Shown here: positions 1 through 7,242 of the stretch, one piece after another
Layout: the number at the start of each line of letters is the position of its first letter
How positions within the stretch are numbered: the stretch's first letter is position 1
NCBI GenBank assembly: GCA_043789035.1
Contig: JAYWIG010000208.1
Span: forward strand, 1-10,722
Direction of reading: 5' to 3'
Origin: JAYWIG01 sp043789035
GTDB taxonomy: Bacteria > Pseudomonadota > Gammaproteobacteria > Burkholderiales > Burkholderiaceae_E
Length of the DNA stretch: 10,722 nt
The notes under the pieces: generated by a model
The model's database searches: none
What the model was told of the DNA's origin: nothing
What the model saw: only the letters and a program-made list of their open reading frames with translations
Made by a program: the position numbers and the translations under genes

Positions 1-716
1 GCAGTAATGCCGCGCCCATCCATAATGCCGCCCGCCGCAATAACAGGTATCTTCACAGAATCGACAACTTGCGGCAACAATGCAAACAAACCCGTTGCCG
101 CTTGCAATTGTGAATCTATCAAAGCTGCTCCAGAAAGCAACGACGAAGACGGGGAAAGAAAGGTGCCTCTATGTCCGCCAGCCTCAAGGCCTTGAACACA
201 GACCGCGTCTGCTCCAAGCGCTTCCCAAGCTTGTGCCTCCTCAACATGGGTTGCCGTACCGATCACAGCAATACCAGAAACTTTCAATCTATGCATCTGT
301 TCTAAGGTCAAGATCCCAAAGGTGAAAGAAGCAACCGCCGGCTTTGCGGCAATGAGTGAAGTCAACTGATCTGTAAAGACTTCCGCGTACTTCGTAGGTG
401 GTAGCAAATTATCAGCAATACCTACCGCAGTTCGATAAGGCTTTGTACGCATCCACGCTTGGTCAATTTCTTTCTTGGTACCCTCGGTATGATCAGGCAA
501 GATAAACAGATTAATACCAAACGGCTTATCAGTTAGTAACCGAATGGCCGCAGCTTGTAACTCGATCTCATTGGGTGATAACGTAGCGGCAGCCAGAAAG
601 CCGAGAGCACCAGCATTACTCACGGCCGCGACCAATTCCGGCGTGGTCGCACCACCGGCCATTGGTGCTTGTATCACCGGAAGGCGAACTCCAAGCGATA
701 CAAGCATCTCGAACAT
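1..716 (-). CDS. Nitronate monooxygenase (2-nitropropane dioxygenase family), C-terminus cut by window edge
   Basis: This gene encodes an FMN-dependent TIM-barrel enzyme of the nitronate monooxygenase family. Such enzymes oxidise alkyl nitronates, including propionate-3-nitronate, to a carbonyl compound plus nitrite/nitrate. I translated the reverse strand by hand: 238 complete codons are present and the frame is still open at base 1, so roughly the last third of a usual 320-360 aa protein is missing. Visible family motifs are QAPMAGG (residues 16-22), SNAGALGFLAA (33-43), FGINLF (66-71), EAGGHRGT (178-185, with the conserved active-site-type His182) and IPVIAAGGI (223-231, phosphate binding of FMN). 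The ATG at 716 is preceded by AAGGGG at 724-729, 7 nt upstream, which is a good ribosome binding site. The gene starts 18 bp after the mmsA stop, so the two are almost certainly cotranscribed. The family call is firm; the true substrate cannot be read from the sequence, and many family members act on unrelated substrates such as quinones. Confidence 0.9.
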   Translation of the reverse strand, partial: MFEMLVSLGVRLPVIQAPMAGGATTPELVAAVSNAGALGFLAAATLSPNEIELQAAAIRLLTDKPFGINLFILPDHTEGTKKEIDQAWMRTKPYRTAVGIADNLLPPTKYAEVFTDQLTSLIAAKPAVASFTFGILTLEQMHRLKVSGIAVIGTATHVEEAQAWEALGADAVCVQGLEAGGHRGTFLSPSSSLLSGAALIDSQLQAATGLFALLPQVVDSVKIPVIAAGGIMDGRGIT

Positions 717-734
717 TTTGTTTCCCCTTATGCC

Positions 735-2261
735 TTATTTCATCGTCGGCATAACAAACTCAGCACCGGCGCGAATGCCTGCCGGCCAGCGCTGCGTTAC
801 AGCTTTATAACGAGAGTAAAAACGTACGCCCTCTGGGCCGTGCATATGATGGTCGCCAAACAACGAGGCCTTCCAGCCACCAAAAGAATGGAAAGCCATC
901 GGCACGGGGATAGGTACATTCACACCCACCATACCAATTTGCACCCGGTTTGCAAACTCACGAGCAGCGTCCCCATCTCGGGTGAAAATCGCGCAGCCAT
1001 TACCAAACTCGTGGCCATTCACGAGCTTTAACGCTTGCTCAAAATTATCCACACGAACCACGCTCAACACTGGGCCAAAAATCTCTTCTTTATAAATCGT
1101 CATCTCAGGCGTTACATGATCGAACAAACAACCACCTAAGAAAAAGCCATTTTCGAAACCAGCCGCTTTGACATTTCGACCGTCAATGATTAACTGCGCG
1201 CCCTCGGCAACACCTTGATCAACATAGTCTTTTACCTTGCTGTGATGCGCCTTCGTCACCAGCGGGCCCATCTCAGCGGACATATCCATACCGGTTGTCA
1301 TCTTGATTTTCGGCACACGATCTTTTAATTTCGAAACAACCTTATCACCCGCATCGCCAACTACCACAGCAACAGAGATGGCCATACAGCGCTCGCCAGC
1401 TGAACCGTAGGCGGCGCCGATCAAAGCATCTACCACTTGGTCGATATCAGCATCAGGCATGACAACCATGTGATTCTTAGCTCCCCCTAACGCCTGCACT
1501 CGTTTACCGTGCTGGTTAGCCGTGTTGAAAATATACTGGGCAATTGGAGTTGAACCCACAAAACTAATACCGGAAACTTTCGGATGGGTCAGCAACGCAT
1601 CAACCGCGGCTTTGTCACCTTGAACAACGTTAAAAACGCCGTCAGGTAAACCAGCTTCCTTCAGCCATTGCGCCATGAGCAATGATGCACTTGGATTTCT
1701 TTCCGAAGGTTTCAGAATAAAGGTATTGCCACAGGCGAGCGCCACTGGGAACATCCACATCGGCACCATTACTGGAAAGTTAAAGGGCGTAATACCAACG
1801 CATACACCCAGAGGTTGGCGCAGTGAGTACAAGTCAATACCCGTGCCTACTTGTTCACTAAACTCGCCCTTTAAGAGCTGAGGAATACCGCAGGCAAACT
1901 CAACCACTTCCAAGCCGCGCTGTACTTCACCCATCGCATCGGTAAACACTTTACCGTGCTCAACCGTGATCGCTTCGGCCAAGGCATTAATATTTGCTTC
2001 AACAATTTCTTTGAACTTAAACATGACCCGAGCGCGACGCAGCGGTGGGGTAGCCGCCCAAGCTGGAAACGCTTTCACGCTCGACTCAACAGCAGCATTC
2101 ACATCAGCAACACTGGCAAGCGCCACTTGCTTGGATACTGTACCTAAGGCTGGGTTAAACACATCCGTCGTACGGGCAGAAGCAGCTGTCGTAACAGCGC
2201 CATCAATCCAGTGCTGAACAACGCTCGCTTTAAGAAGTGCGGAGAAATCGGAAGTACCCAT
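735..2261 (-). CDS. mmsA: Methylmalonate/malonate-semialdehyde dehydrogenase (CoA-acylating)
   Basis: This cytosolic aldehyde dehydrogenase family enzyme oxidises methylmalonate semialdehyde to propionyl-CoA, or malonate semialdehyde to acetyl-CoA, with NAD+ and CoA and loss of CO2. The 508 aa product has the usual length. The nucleophile is Cys292 in GERCMA. The TPFNFP motif (158-163, Asn161) is the oxyanion element. At 258-264 the sequence reads LGGAKNH, where ordinary ALDHs carry their general-base Glu; this loss is diagnostic for the CoA-acylating MmsA/IolA branch. Arg115 (GEVQRG) and Arg291, next to the nucleophile, match the two arginines that hold the substrate carboxylate in Bacillus IolA. 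The ATG at 2261 has GAGG at 2267-2270, 5 nt upstream. The nitronate monooxygenase gene follows after 18 bp. The usual valine-pathway partners (mmsB, acyl-CoA dehydrogenase, hydrolase) are absent from the visible part, so malonate semialdehyde is as likely a substrate as methylmalonate semialdehyde. Confidence 0.95.
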   Translation of the reverse strand: MGTSDFSALLKASVVQHWIDGAVTTAASARTTDVFNPALGTVSKQVALASVADVNAAVESSVKAFPAWAATPPLRRARVMFKFKEIVEANINALAEAITVEHGKVFTDAMGEVQRGLEVVEFACGIPQLLKGEFSEQVGTGIDLYSLRQPLGVCVGITPFNFPVMVPMWMFPVALACGNTFILKPSERNPSASLLMAQWLKEAGLPDGVFNVVQGDKAAVDALLTHPKVSGISFVGSTPIAQYIFNTANQHGKRVQALGGAKNHMVVMPDADIDQVVDALIGAAYGSAGERCMAISVAVVVGDAGDKVVSKLKDRVPKIKMTTGMDMSAEMGPLVTKAHHSKVKDYVDQGVAEGAQLIIDGRNVKAAGFENGFFLGGCLFDHVTPEMTIYKEEIFGPVLSVVRVDNFEQALKLVNGHEFGNGCAIFTRDGDAAREFANRVQIGMVGVNVPIPVPMAFHSFGGWKASLFGDHHMHGPEGVRFYSRYKAVTQRWPAGIRAGAEFVMPTMK

Positions 2262-2310
2262 AATGGCCTCAAACCTTTAAAAGAAATAGAAGATCAACAA
2301 CTCTTGCATC

Positions 2311-2326
2311 GTTCACTCTATTGAAC
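2311..2326. promoter_or_regulatory. Operator-like palindrome 1
   Basis: GTTCACTCTATTGAAC has 5-bp inverted arms GTTCA/TGAAC around a 6-bp spacer. It shares the pattern TTCAnnnTATTGAA with palindrome 2, and their centres are exactly 20 bp (about two helix turns) apart. It lies in the mmsA leader, downstream of the predicted start, where a bound repressor would block transcription. The adjacent IclR-family gene is the obvious candidate to bind it; that link is inference. Confidence 0.6.
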
Positions 2327-2329
2327 GAT

Positions 2330-2347
2330 AATTCAAAGTATTGAATT
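2330..2347. promoter_or_regulatory. Operator-like palindrome 2
   Basis: This 18-bp sequence has perfect 7-bp arms AATTCAA and TTGAATT around a 4-bp spacer. It begins only a few bases downstream of the predicted mmsA transcription start. Together with palindrome 1 it gives four TTCA/TGAA half-sites in alternating orientation about every 10 bp. IclR-family proteins bind as dimers or as dimers of dimers, which fits this layout. Confidence 0.65.
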
Positions 2348-2356
2348 AAAGACGGC

Positions 2357-2385
2357 ACAATAAAAGACAATGCTCTTTTTGTCAA
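2357..2385 (-). promoter_or_regulatory. Sigma70-type promoter of mmsA and the monooxygenase gene
   Basis: On the minus strand a perfect -35 box TTGACA (2380-2385) is separated by exactly 17 bp from TATTGT (2357-2362, 4 of 6 consensus bases). Transcription would begin near 2350, giving an mmsA leader of about 90 nt. Both palindromic operators lie just downstream of this start. A weak opposite-strand -35-like TTGTCA (2379-2384) overlaps it and might serve the divergent regulator gene, but it has no convincing -10. No start site has been mapped. Confidence 0.6.
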
Positions 2386-2427
2386 TCATTCTGGCAATAA
2401 AAATATCCGCACCCAGACAACACTACG

Positions 2428-3252
2428 ATGACTAAAAACGTACTCAAACCCACCAAACCCATCAAACAAACAAGCAATACTTCGGTCCCCGCACTCGATC
2501 GCAGTGTGTCAATCCTCGATTTGCTCTCCCAAACCAGAGGAGGTCTAAGCTTAGGCGACATCGCTAAAACCATCGCAATACCGAAGAGCAGCACACACAA
2601 TTTAATGCTGGCATTAGTTGAACATGGCTTAGTGCGACGCAATGACGATGGCGAGTTTTCGATGGGCACGAAAGCTCTTCAATGGGGGCAAACATTTAAC
2701 GCGGGCTCGCAGTTGATGTCGGCATTCGATGCGGCCATGCGTGCCAACACCACGCTAGAAAGCGAAACCGTGATGCTGGCGATTCTCGACAATACCGACG
2801 TCACCTATCTGGCTTGTCACCCAGGCACTCGACCCCTTGCAGTCAATTTTCGTGTTGGTGGACGCTTTATTGCTTCTTGTACTTCGTCCGGCAAGGCTAT
2901 TCTTTCTACCATCAACGACATCGATATCAAGCAGCTTTATCAACAATCTAGCGACGCACACTATCAAGCAGGCAAGCTCCACAAACTAACCAAACATAGC
3001 CTTCCAACGGTGAGTGCCTTATGTAAGCAAATGGCCGAAATTCGAGAATTCGGCTACGCCCAAGACAATGAAGAAACCGCCGAAGGTATGCAATGTTTCG
3101 GTGCCCCGGTCTTTGCAGCAGGTAGCCAGCGCGCCGTGGCAGGTGTTGCCGTCAGCACCATCAAAGCAAGCCTCACACCGAAACGACGCAATGAAGCCAT
3201 TCAAGCCATTCGCCAACTCGCCAATGATGTGTCAATACGCCTGGGCGCATAA
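2428..3252 (+). CDS. IclR-family transcriptional regulator
   Basis: This is a one-component regulator with an N-terminal winged helix-turn-helix (about residues 20-80, beginning VPALDRSVSILDLLSQ) and a C-terminal IclR effector-binding domain (about 95-272). The effector domain shows TSSGKAIL (152-159) and the family signature around GYAQDNEETAEGMQCFGAPVF (209-229). The length of 274 aa is typical. It is encoded divergently from mmsA across a 166-bp region that holds two matched palindromes, so it probably controls mmsA and the monooxygenase gene, and perhaps itself. The effector is unknown; an intermediate of the pathway is the usual case for this family. No clear Shine-Dalgarno precedes the ATG at 2428, but no better start lies between it and the conserved VPALDR segment. 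The PdxA-family gene follows after 9 bp, so the two are probably cotranscribed. Confidence 0.93.
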   Translation: MTKNVLKPTKPIKQTSNTSVPALDRSVSILDLLSQTRGGLSLGDIAKTIAIPKSSTHNLMLALVEHGLVRRNDDGEFSMGTKALQWGQTFNAGSQLMSAFDAAMRANTTLESETVMLAILDNTDVTYLACHPGTRPLAVNFRVGGRFIASCTSSGKAILSTINDIDIKQLYQQSSDAHYQAGKLHKLTKHSLPTVSALCKQMAEIREFGYAQDNEETAEGMQCFGAPVFAAGSQRAVAGVAVSTIKASLTPKRRNEAIQAIRQLANDVSIRLGA

Positions 3253-3261
3253 AATAGTCGC

Positions 3262-4218
3262 ATGAAGCATCTCATCAGCATGGGCGACCCCTGCGGCATC
3301 GGGCCGGAAATTATTGTGAAGGCATTTCAGGCCCATCCACAGCTTAAAGCCAATGTTGCCGTTGTTGGTGATACGAATCTAATGGCAAGAGCTGCTGGGC
3401 TGTTCGATTCAAGTTGTGAAGCTCTCGGCATCGAAGTTATCCAAGCGGGCCCATTCGTCTCAATCGACGCAGCGCCCTTTGGCGCAGTCTGCGCACAAGG
3501 CGGTCAATCTGCTTTCGATGCAATTATTAAAGCTGTAACTTTGATTCAAGAAGGAAAAGCGAAGAGCCTCATCACTGCACCTTTATCGAAAAAAGCATTA
3601 CATTTAGCCGGGCATGACTTCCCCGGCCATACAGAACTGCTAGCAGAGTTAGCATCAAAAAAGGCTAACTCAACCATACCAGTGCGCATGATGCTGGCCA
3701 ATAAAGAGTTACGAACGGTTCTGCTTTCTATCCATGTATCACTAAGAAAAGCACTGGATTTAATAACCTTCGAAAACCTGCTCGAAACCATAGCCATCAC
3801 TCACAAAGGCCTAAACGCACAAGGTATCTCAAAGCCAAGAATTGCGGTTGCAGGTCTAAACCCTCATGCTGGCGAAACTGGCCTTTTCGGCAACGAAGAA
3901 ATCGAAGTGATTGCCCCAGCCATCGCTCAAGCGAGAGCCCAAGGCATTGACGCCAACGGCCCATTCGCACCGGACACCATCTACATGCGTGCCCGAGGTT
4001 TCAAGGAGTTTGATGTTGTGATCGCGATGTATCACGACCAAGGTTTAATCCCTGTGAAGTACCTAGGTATTGAGCATGGCGTGAATGTAACCTTAGGGTT
4101 ACCGTTTATGAGAACTAGCCCAGATCATGGTACGGCCAACGACATCGCGGGTAAAGGGATAGCTAGCGAGGCAAGCTTAATGGCCGCAATTCAATACGCC
4201 ATGAACCACACTGATTGA
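3262..4218 (+). CDS. PdxA-family dehydrogenase (4-phosphohydroxythreonine type, PdxA2-like)
   Basis: This gene encodes a metal-dependent NAD(P)+ beta-hydroxyacid oxidative decarboxylase of the PdxA family, 318 aa (E. coli PdxA has about 329). Motifs in order: SMGDPCGIGPE (6-16; the fourth position is Cys where Ala is usual), TAPLSKKALHLAGHDFPGHTE (105-125), IHVSLRKA (157-164), GLNPHAGE (198-205), GPFAPDT (233-239), MYHDQG (256-261), GVNVTLGLPFMRTSPDHGTA (273-292) and DIAGKG. The three metal-ligand histidines are His158, His202 and His258. Stretches such as TAPLxKxALH, GLFGNEE, IPVKYLGIE and the closing AAIQYAM resemble the PdxA2 branch (D-threonate/D-erythronate phosphate catabolism) more than E. 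coli PdxA. It lies behind an IclR gene rather than with surA/ksgA, which also points to a catabolic role. No sugar-acid kinase (OtnK/DUF1537) gene is visible, and TphB-like diol dehydrogenases of the same family are an alternative. The ribosome binding site is weak. Confidence 0.88.
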   Translation: MKHLISMGDPCGIGPEIIVKAFQAHPQLKANVAVVGDTNLMARAAGLFDSSCEALGIEVIQAGPFVSIDAAPFGAVCAQGGQSAFDAIIKAVTLIQEGKAKSLITAPLSKKALHLAGHDFPGHTELLAELASKKANSTIPVRMMLANKELRTVLLSIHVSLRKALDLITFENLLETIAITHKGLNAQGISKPRIAVAGLNPHAGETGLFGNEEIEVIAPAIAQARAQGIDANGPFAPDTIYMRARGFKEFDVVIAMYHDQGLIPVKYLGIEHGVNVTLGLPFMRTSPDHGTANDIAGKGIASEASLMAAIQYAMNHTD

Positions 4219-4231
4219 CTAAGCCAAGTAA

Positions 4232-4498
4232 CTACAACCCCGGGTGCCTTCGATGGCTCGCTTTATGGCGCACCACTTCATCGCTGCGCTTAGCGTCATG
4301 TTTAGTTGCGCGCCCAGTTACGCGCTCTCTCCACATCTTAAAGCTCGAACGTTTCATTGCACGCCGCATAAGTTCAATAACCTGCCCTTCACCCACTCCG
4401 TAAAGACGCTCAATAGCATCAAAAGAGGTTCTGTCTTCCCAGGCCATCTCAACAATGCGCGATTCGTCAGGGGTTAGTATTGGTTTAATCATGCTCAT
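4232..4498 (-). CDS. DUF2805 / TIGR03643-type small conserved protein
   Basis: I recognise this 88 aa basic protein as the small DUF2805 (TIGR03643) family of unknown function. Evidence is the segment DESRIVEMAWEDRTSFDAIE (11-30), a following GVGEGQVIELMRR that could form a helix-turn-helix-like unit (35-46), and the Arg/Lys-rich SSFKMWRERVTGRATKH (51-67). The tail after residue 67 is basic and likely variable. There is no signal peptide or membrane segment. The small basic make-up would suit nucleic-acid binding, but that is a guess. The gene starts 10 bp after the phosphoesterase stop and is probably the last gene of the pckG-phosphoesterase unit. Two in-frame ATGs (4498 and 4492) are possible starts, neither with a strong ribosome binding site. 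It converges on the PdxA-family gene with 13 bp between the stops and no visible terminator. Confidence 0.82.
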   Translation of the reverse strand: MSMIKPILTPDESRIVEMAWEDRTSFDAIERLYGVGEGQVIELMRRAMKRSSFKMWRERVTGRATKHDAKRSDEVVRHKASHRRHPGL

Positions 4499-4501
4499 TA
4501 G

Positions 4502-4524
4502 ATTTCAATCAGACAATTTCAATC
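4502..4524. repeat. 9-bp direct repeat at the phosphoesterase/DUF2805 gene junction
   Basis: ATTTCAATC occurs at 4502-4510 and again at 4516-4524, five bases apart, spanning the phosphoesterase stop codon and the short gap before the DUF2805-type start. It may be chance or slippage; no function is evident. Confidence 0.4.
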
Positions 4525-5306
4525 ACTGAGCAGGGATTAAAGGCATCCTGCTCGCCCTTTTTAGCATAGCCTAAAGGGTTACTCAGCACTCTGCAACCAA
4601 ACTGCACATAGTCCACACAATGATGAAGGTGACCATGAATCCACAAGTTCGCTTTTGGTAACAAATGTTCAAAATCATTACAGAAAGATGCCGTCGCTGG
4701 CACTAGGCCATAACGAGGGTCGGCAGATAATTTACTCGGCGCAAAGTGCGTAATAACAATGGTCTTATCGCATGCGCTTGCGCTATCATTTAACCGACCT
4801 TCAAGCCATTGGTAATTCTCGACACCCAACTCACGCACTGCATCAGCGCGAAACGGATTACCCGCTCTGGACGTACCTGTGGACATTAAATAGCGACTCG
4901 CACTACGCATGGCTTTATCACGCTCCTCAATGCCAAGCAAGTCGAAATCTGACCACAAGGTAACGCCCAAGAATCGAACACCTTCAATAACTTCATCACA
5001 ATGATCGAAAAATCGAAACCCTGCGGATGCGCAAAGAGTTCGAATTTCCGCATGAGCGAAGTCCCAATCTTGTCGATCGTATTCATGATTACCGGGAATA
5101 AACAACACATGACGTGCAGCGGCTGGAGAAGTTTCTTGTACACGTCGCACAGCCTCAGAAACCCGCGCTAAACCAGTTTTGAAATGGCCTCGGCCGGCTA
5201 TACCAATATCACCAGCGAGCACCAAGACATCGCACTCCGGATGAATGACAGGGGCAAACTCGCGATTGACTTCGAAGTGCAGGTCCGACAGAACCTGCAA
5301 TTTCAT
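4509..5306 (-). CDS. Calcineurin-like metallophosphoesterase
   Basis: This 265 aa cytosolic phosphoesterase has all metal-ligand motifs of the calcineurin-like superfamily: SDLHFE (7-12; Asp8, His10), LAGDIG (30-35; Asp33), PGNHEYD (71-77; Asn73, His74), ITHFAPS (185-191; His187) and HGHLHH (224-229; His225, His227). Complete ligands indicate a dinuclear-metal hydrolase of a phosphomonoester or phosphodiester; the substrate cannot be told from sequence. The start at 5306 gives the usual MKLQVLSDLH opening, although no strong ribosome binding site precedes it. It begins 33 bp after the pckG stop and ends 10 bp before the DUF2805-type gene, so the three are likely one transcript. Nothing in the arrangement ties its activity to PEP carboxykinase. 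Confidence 0.9.
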   Translation of the reverse strand: MKLQVLSDLHFEVNREFAPVIHPECDVLVLAGDIGIAGRGHFKTGLARVSEAVRRVQETSPAAARHVLFIPGNHEYDRQDWDFAHAEIRTLCASAGFRFFDHCDEVIEGVRFLGVTLWSDFDLLGIEERDKAMRSASRYLMSTGTSRAGNPFRADAVRELGVENYQWLEGRLNDSASACDKTIVITHFAPSKLSADPRYGLVPATASFCNDFEHLLPKANLWIHGHLHHCVDYVQFGCRVLSNPLGYAKKGEQDAFNPCSVIEIV

Positions 5307-5339
5307 CGAAACAACTTAAGGATGCGCAGCACAGAAAAT

Positions 5340-7217
5340 TTAAGCGGCAAGCCTAGCTTCCAAGGCTTTCTTTACAGCCTGTAATTGCTCAGGTAAGTGG
5401 TATGCCAGCTTGTCAAAGAGCTCAGTATGCAATTTCAACTCTTGCAACCAAGCCGCTTTATCAATCGATGTGATGTTATCAAATTGACTCTGGGTGAAGT
5501 TCAACCCAGTCCAATTGATGTCACCATACTCAGGGGTTGTACCAAACACATGCTCAACACCTTTGCCAGTGCCCTCAATGCGATCGATCATCCACTTCAA
5601 CACACGCATATTGTCGCCAAAACCAGGCCAAACAAACTTACCTTCTGCATCGGTGCGGAACCAATTGACGCAGAAAAATTTAGGCAAAGTGGCATTGGTT
5701 TTCGCAAGCTTGTCACCCAACTGCAACCAATGACCGAAGTAGTCGCTCATGTTGTAACCGCAGAAAGGAATCATCGCGAATGGGTCACGACGAACCACAC
5801 CCTGCTTGCCAAACGCAGCGGCAGTAGTTTCTGAGCCCATGGTTGCTGCCATGTAAACACCCTCGACCCAGTTACGAGCTTCAGTCACTAACGGCACTGT
5901 GGTCGAACGACGGCCTCCGAAAATAAAGGCATCAATCGCTACACCGGCTGGGTTATCCCACTCGGAATCAAGCGCAGGGTTTTGCGTCGCTGCTAAAGTA
6001 AATCGTGCATTGGCGTGGGCGGCTTTACGGCCATTTTTGCCATCTTCTGGTGTCCAGGATTTACCTTGCCAATCGATAGCATGTGCCGGAGCCGGGCCCA
6101 TGCCTTCCCACCAAACATCACCATCGTCAGTCAACGCAACATTGGTGAAAATCGTATTGTCTTTGAGAGACGCCATGCAATTCGGATTGGTTTTCTCGTT
6201 GGTGCCGGGGGCTACGCCGAAATAACCTGCTTCTGGGTTGATCGCGTACAAGCGACCATCCTTACCTGGCTTAATCCACGCAATATCATCGCCAATCGTT
6301 GTGACTTTCCAACCGCCGAACGTCGCTGGTGGAATCATCATCGCAAAGTTTGTTTTGCCGCATGCTGAAGGGAATGCAGCCGCAACATGGTATTTCTTAC
6401 CAGTCGGCGCTTCAACACCAAGAATCAACATATGCTCAGCCAACCAGCCCATGCCACCCGCATCAGCATCTTGCTTACCCATCGCCGAAGCGATACGCAA
6501 GGCTAGACACTTCTTACCCAACAACGCATTTCCACCGTAACCTGAGCCATAAGACCAGATCTCACGAGTTTCAGGGTAATGAACAATATATTTAGTATCC
6601 GGGTTGCAGGGCCATGGCACATCCTTTTGACCTGCCTTTAACGGGGCACCAACCGTGTGAACACATGGTACATACTCGCCATCGGTACCTAATACATCGT
6701 ATACAGCCTGGCCCATACGGGTCATCAGCTTCATGTTTACGACGACATAAGCAGAATCGCTTAGCTCAATACCAATTTGCGCAATCGGTGAGCCTAGCGG
6801 GCCCATACTGAACGGCACGACGTACATTGTGCGGCCGTGCATCGAGCCTTTAAAGAGGCCGTCCATGGTGACGCGCATCTCTTTAGGGTCAACCCAATTA
6901 TTTGTTGGGCCAGCCTCTTCTTGGTTTTGACTGCAAATAAAGGTGCGGTCTTCAACGCGGGCGACATCTGAAGGATCGGACAAAGCTAAATACGAATTCG
7001 GGCGCTTTTCCGCATTAAGCTTTTTCATCGTGCCCGCTGCCACCATTTCGGCGCAAAGGCGGTTGTACTCAGCATCCGAGCCATCGGCCCAGACAATATT
7101 GCTCGGCTCTGTAAGTGCGGCGACTGACATCACCCAGTCGATCAAGCCTTGGTGCTTTACAAAAGCGGGTACTCGGGCACTATTGGCCACGGCCTGGGTT
7201 GCGTACGGGTGATTCAT
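5340..7217 (-). CDS. pckG: Phosphoenolpyruvate carboxykinase (GTP)
   Basis: This cytosolic enzyme converts oxaloacetate and GTP to phosphoenolpyruvate, CO2 and GDP, the entry step of gluconeogenesis from TCA-cycle intermediates. The 625 aa product fits the bacterial GTP-type PEPCK (about 600-625 aa). Visible motifs are WSYGSGYGGNALLGKKC (221-237, substrate and Mn binding), the P-loop FPSACGKTN (282-290) with the hyper-reactive Cys286, TIGDDIAW (307-314, Mn/Mg-binding aspartates), the GYFGVAPGTN segment (331-340), FGGRRSTTVPLV (433-444) and the nucleotide-pocket region around FGDNMRVLKWM (533-543). I chose the ATG at 7217 because GGAG (7223-7226) lies 5 nt upstream and MNHPY resembles known PckG N-termini. 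An in-frame upstream ATG at 7301 would add 28 unmatched residues encoded by hairpin-rich leader. Growth on organic acids or acetyl-CoA-yielding substrates would need this enzyme, which fits the catabolic genes nearby. Confidence 0.97.
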   Translation of the reverse strand: MNHPYATQAVANSARVPAFVKHQGLIDWVMSVAALTEPSNIVWADGSDAEYNRLCAEMVAAGTMKKLNAEKRPNSYLALSDPSDVARVEDRTFICSQNQEEAGPTNNWVDPKEMRVTMDGLFKGSMHGRTMYVVPFSMGPLGSPIAQIGIELSDSAYVVVNMKLMTRMGQAVYDVLGTDGEYVPCVHTVGAPLKAGQKDVPWPCNPDTKYIVHYPETREIWSYGSGYGGNALLGKKCLALRIASAMGKQDADAGGMGWLAEHMLILGVEAPTGKKYHVAAAFPSACGKTNFAMMIPPATFGGWKVTTIGDDIAWIKPGKDGRLYAINPEAGYFGVAPGTNEKTNPNCMASLKDNTIFTNVALTDDGDVWWEGMGPAPAHAIDWQGKSWTPEDGKNGRKAAHANARFTLAATQNPALDSEWDNPAGVAIDAFIFGGRRSTTVPLVTEARNWVEGVYMAATMGSETTAAAFGKQGVVRRDPFAMIPFCGYNMSDYFGHWLQLGDKLAKTNATLPKFFCVNWFRTDAEGKFVWPGFGDNMRVLKWMIDRIEGTGKGVEHVFGTTPEYGDINWTGLNFTQSQFDNITSIDKAAWLQELKLHTELFDKLAYHLPEQLQAVKKALEARLAA

Positions 7218-7222
7218 ACAGT

Positions 7223-7226
7223 CTCC
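7223..7226 (-). promoter_or_regulatory. Ribosome binding site deciding the pckG start
   Basis: On the minus strand TTGGAGACTGT precedes the ATG at 7217, placing GGAG 5 nt upstream. This is the only good Shine-Dalgarno near the 5' end of pckG and supports 7217 over the upstream in-frame ATG at 7301. Confidence 0.7.
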
Positions 7227-7242
7227 AACAAAATATCTAATA

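Noticed and set aside
669..1031. A 120-codon open frame on the plus strand opposite mmsA and the monooxygenase start
   Set aside because: It crosses two real genes in antisense, and its translation shows no domain.
5397..5834. A 145-codon open frame on the plus strand opposite pckG
   Set aside because: It is antisense to strongly conserved PEPCK sequence, has no recognisable motif and no ribosome binding site that stands out.
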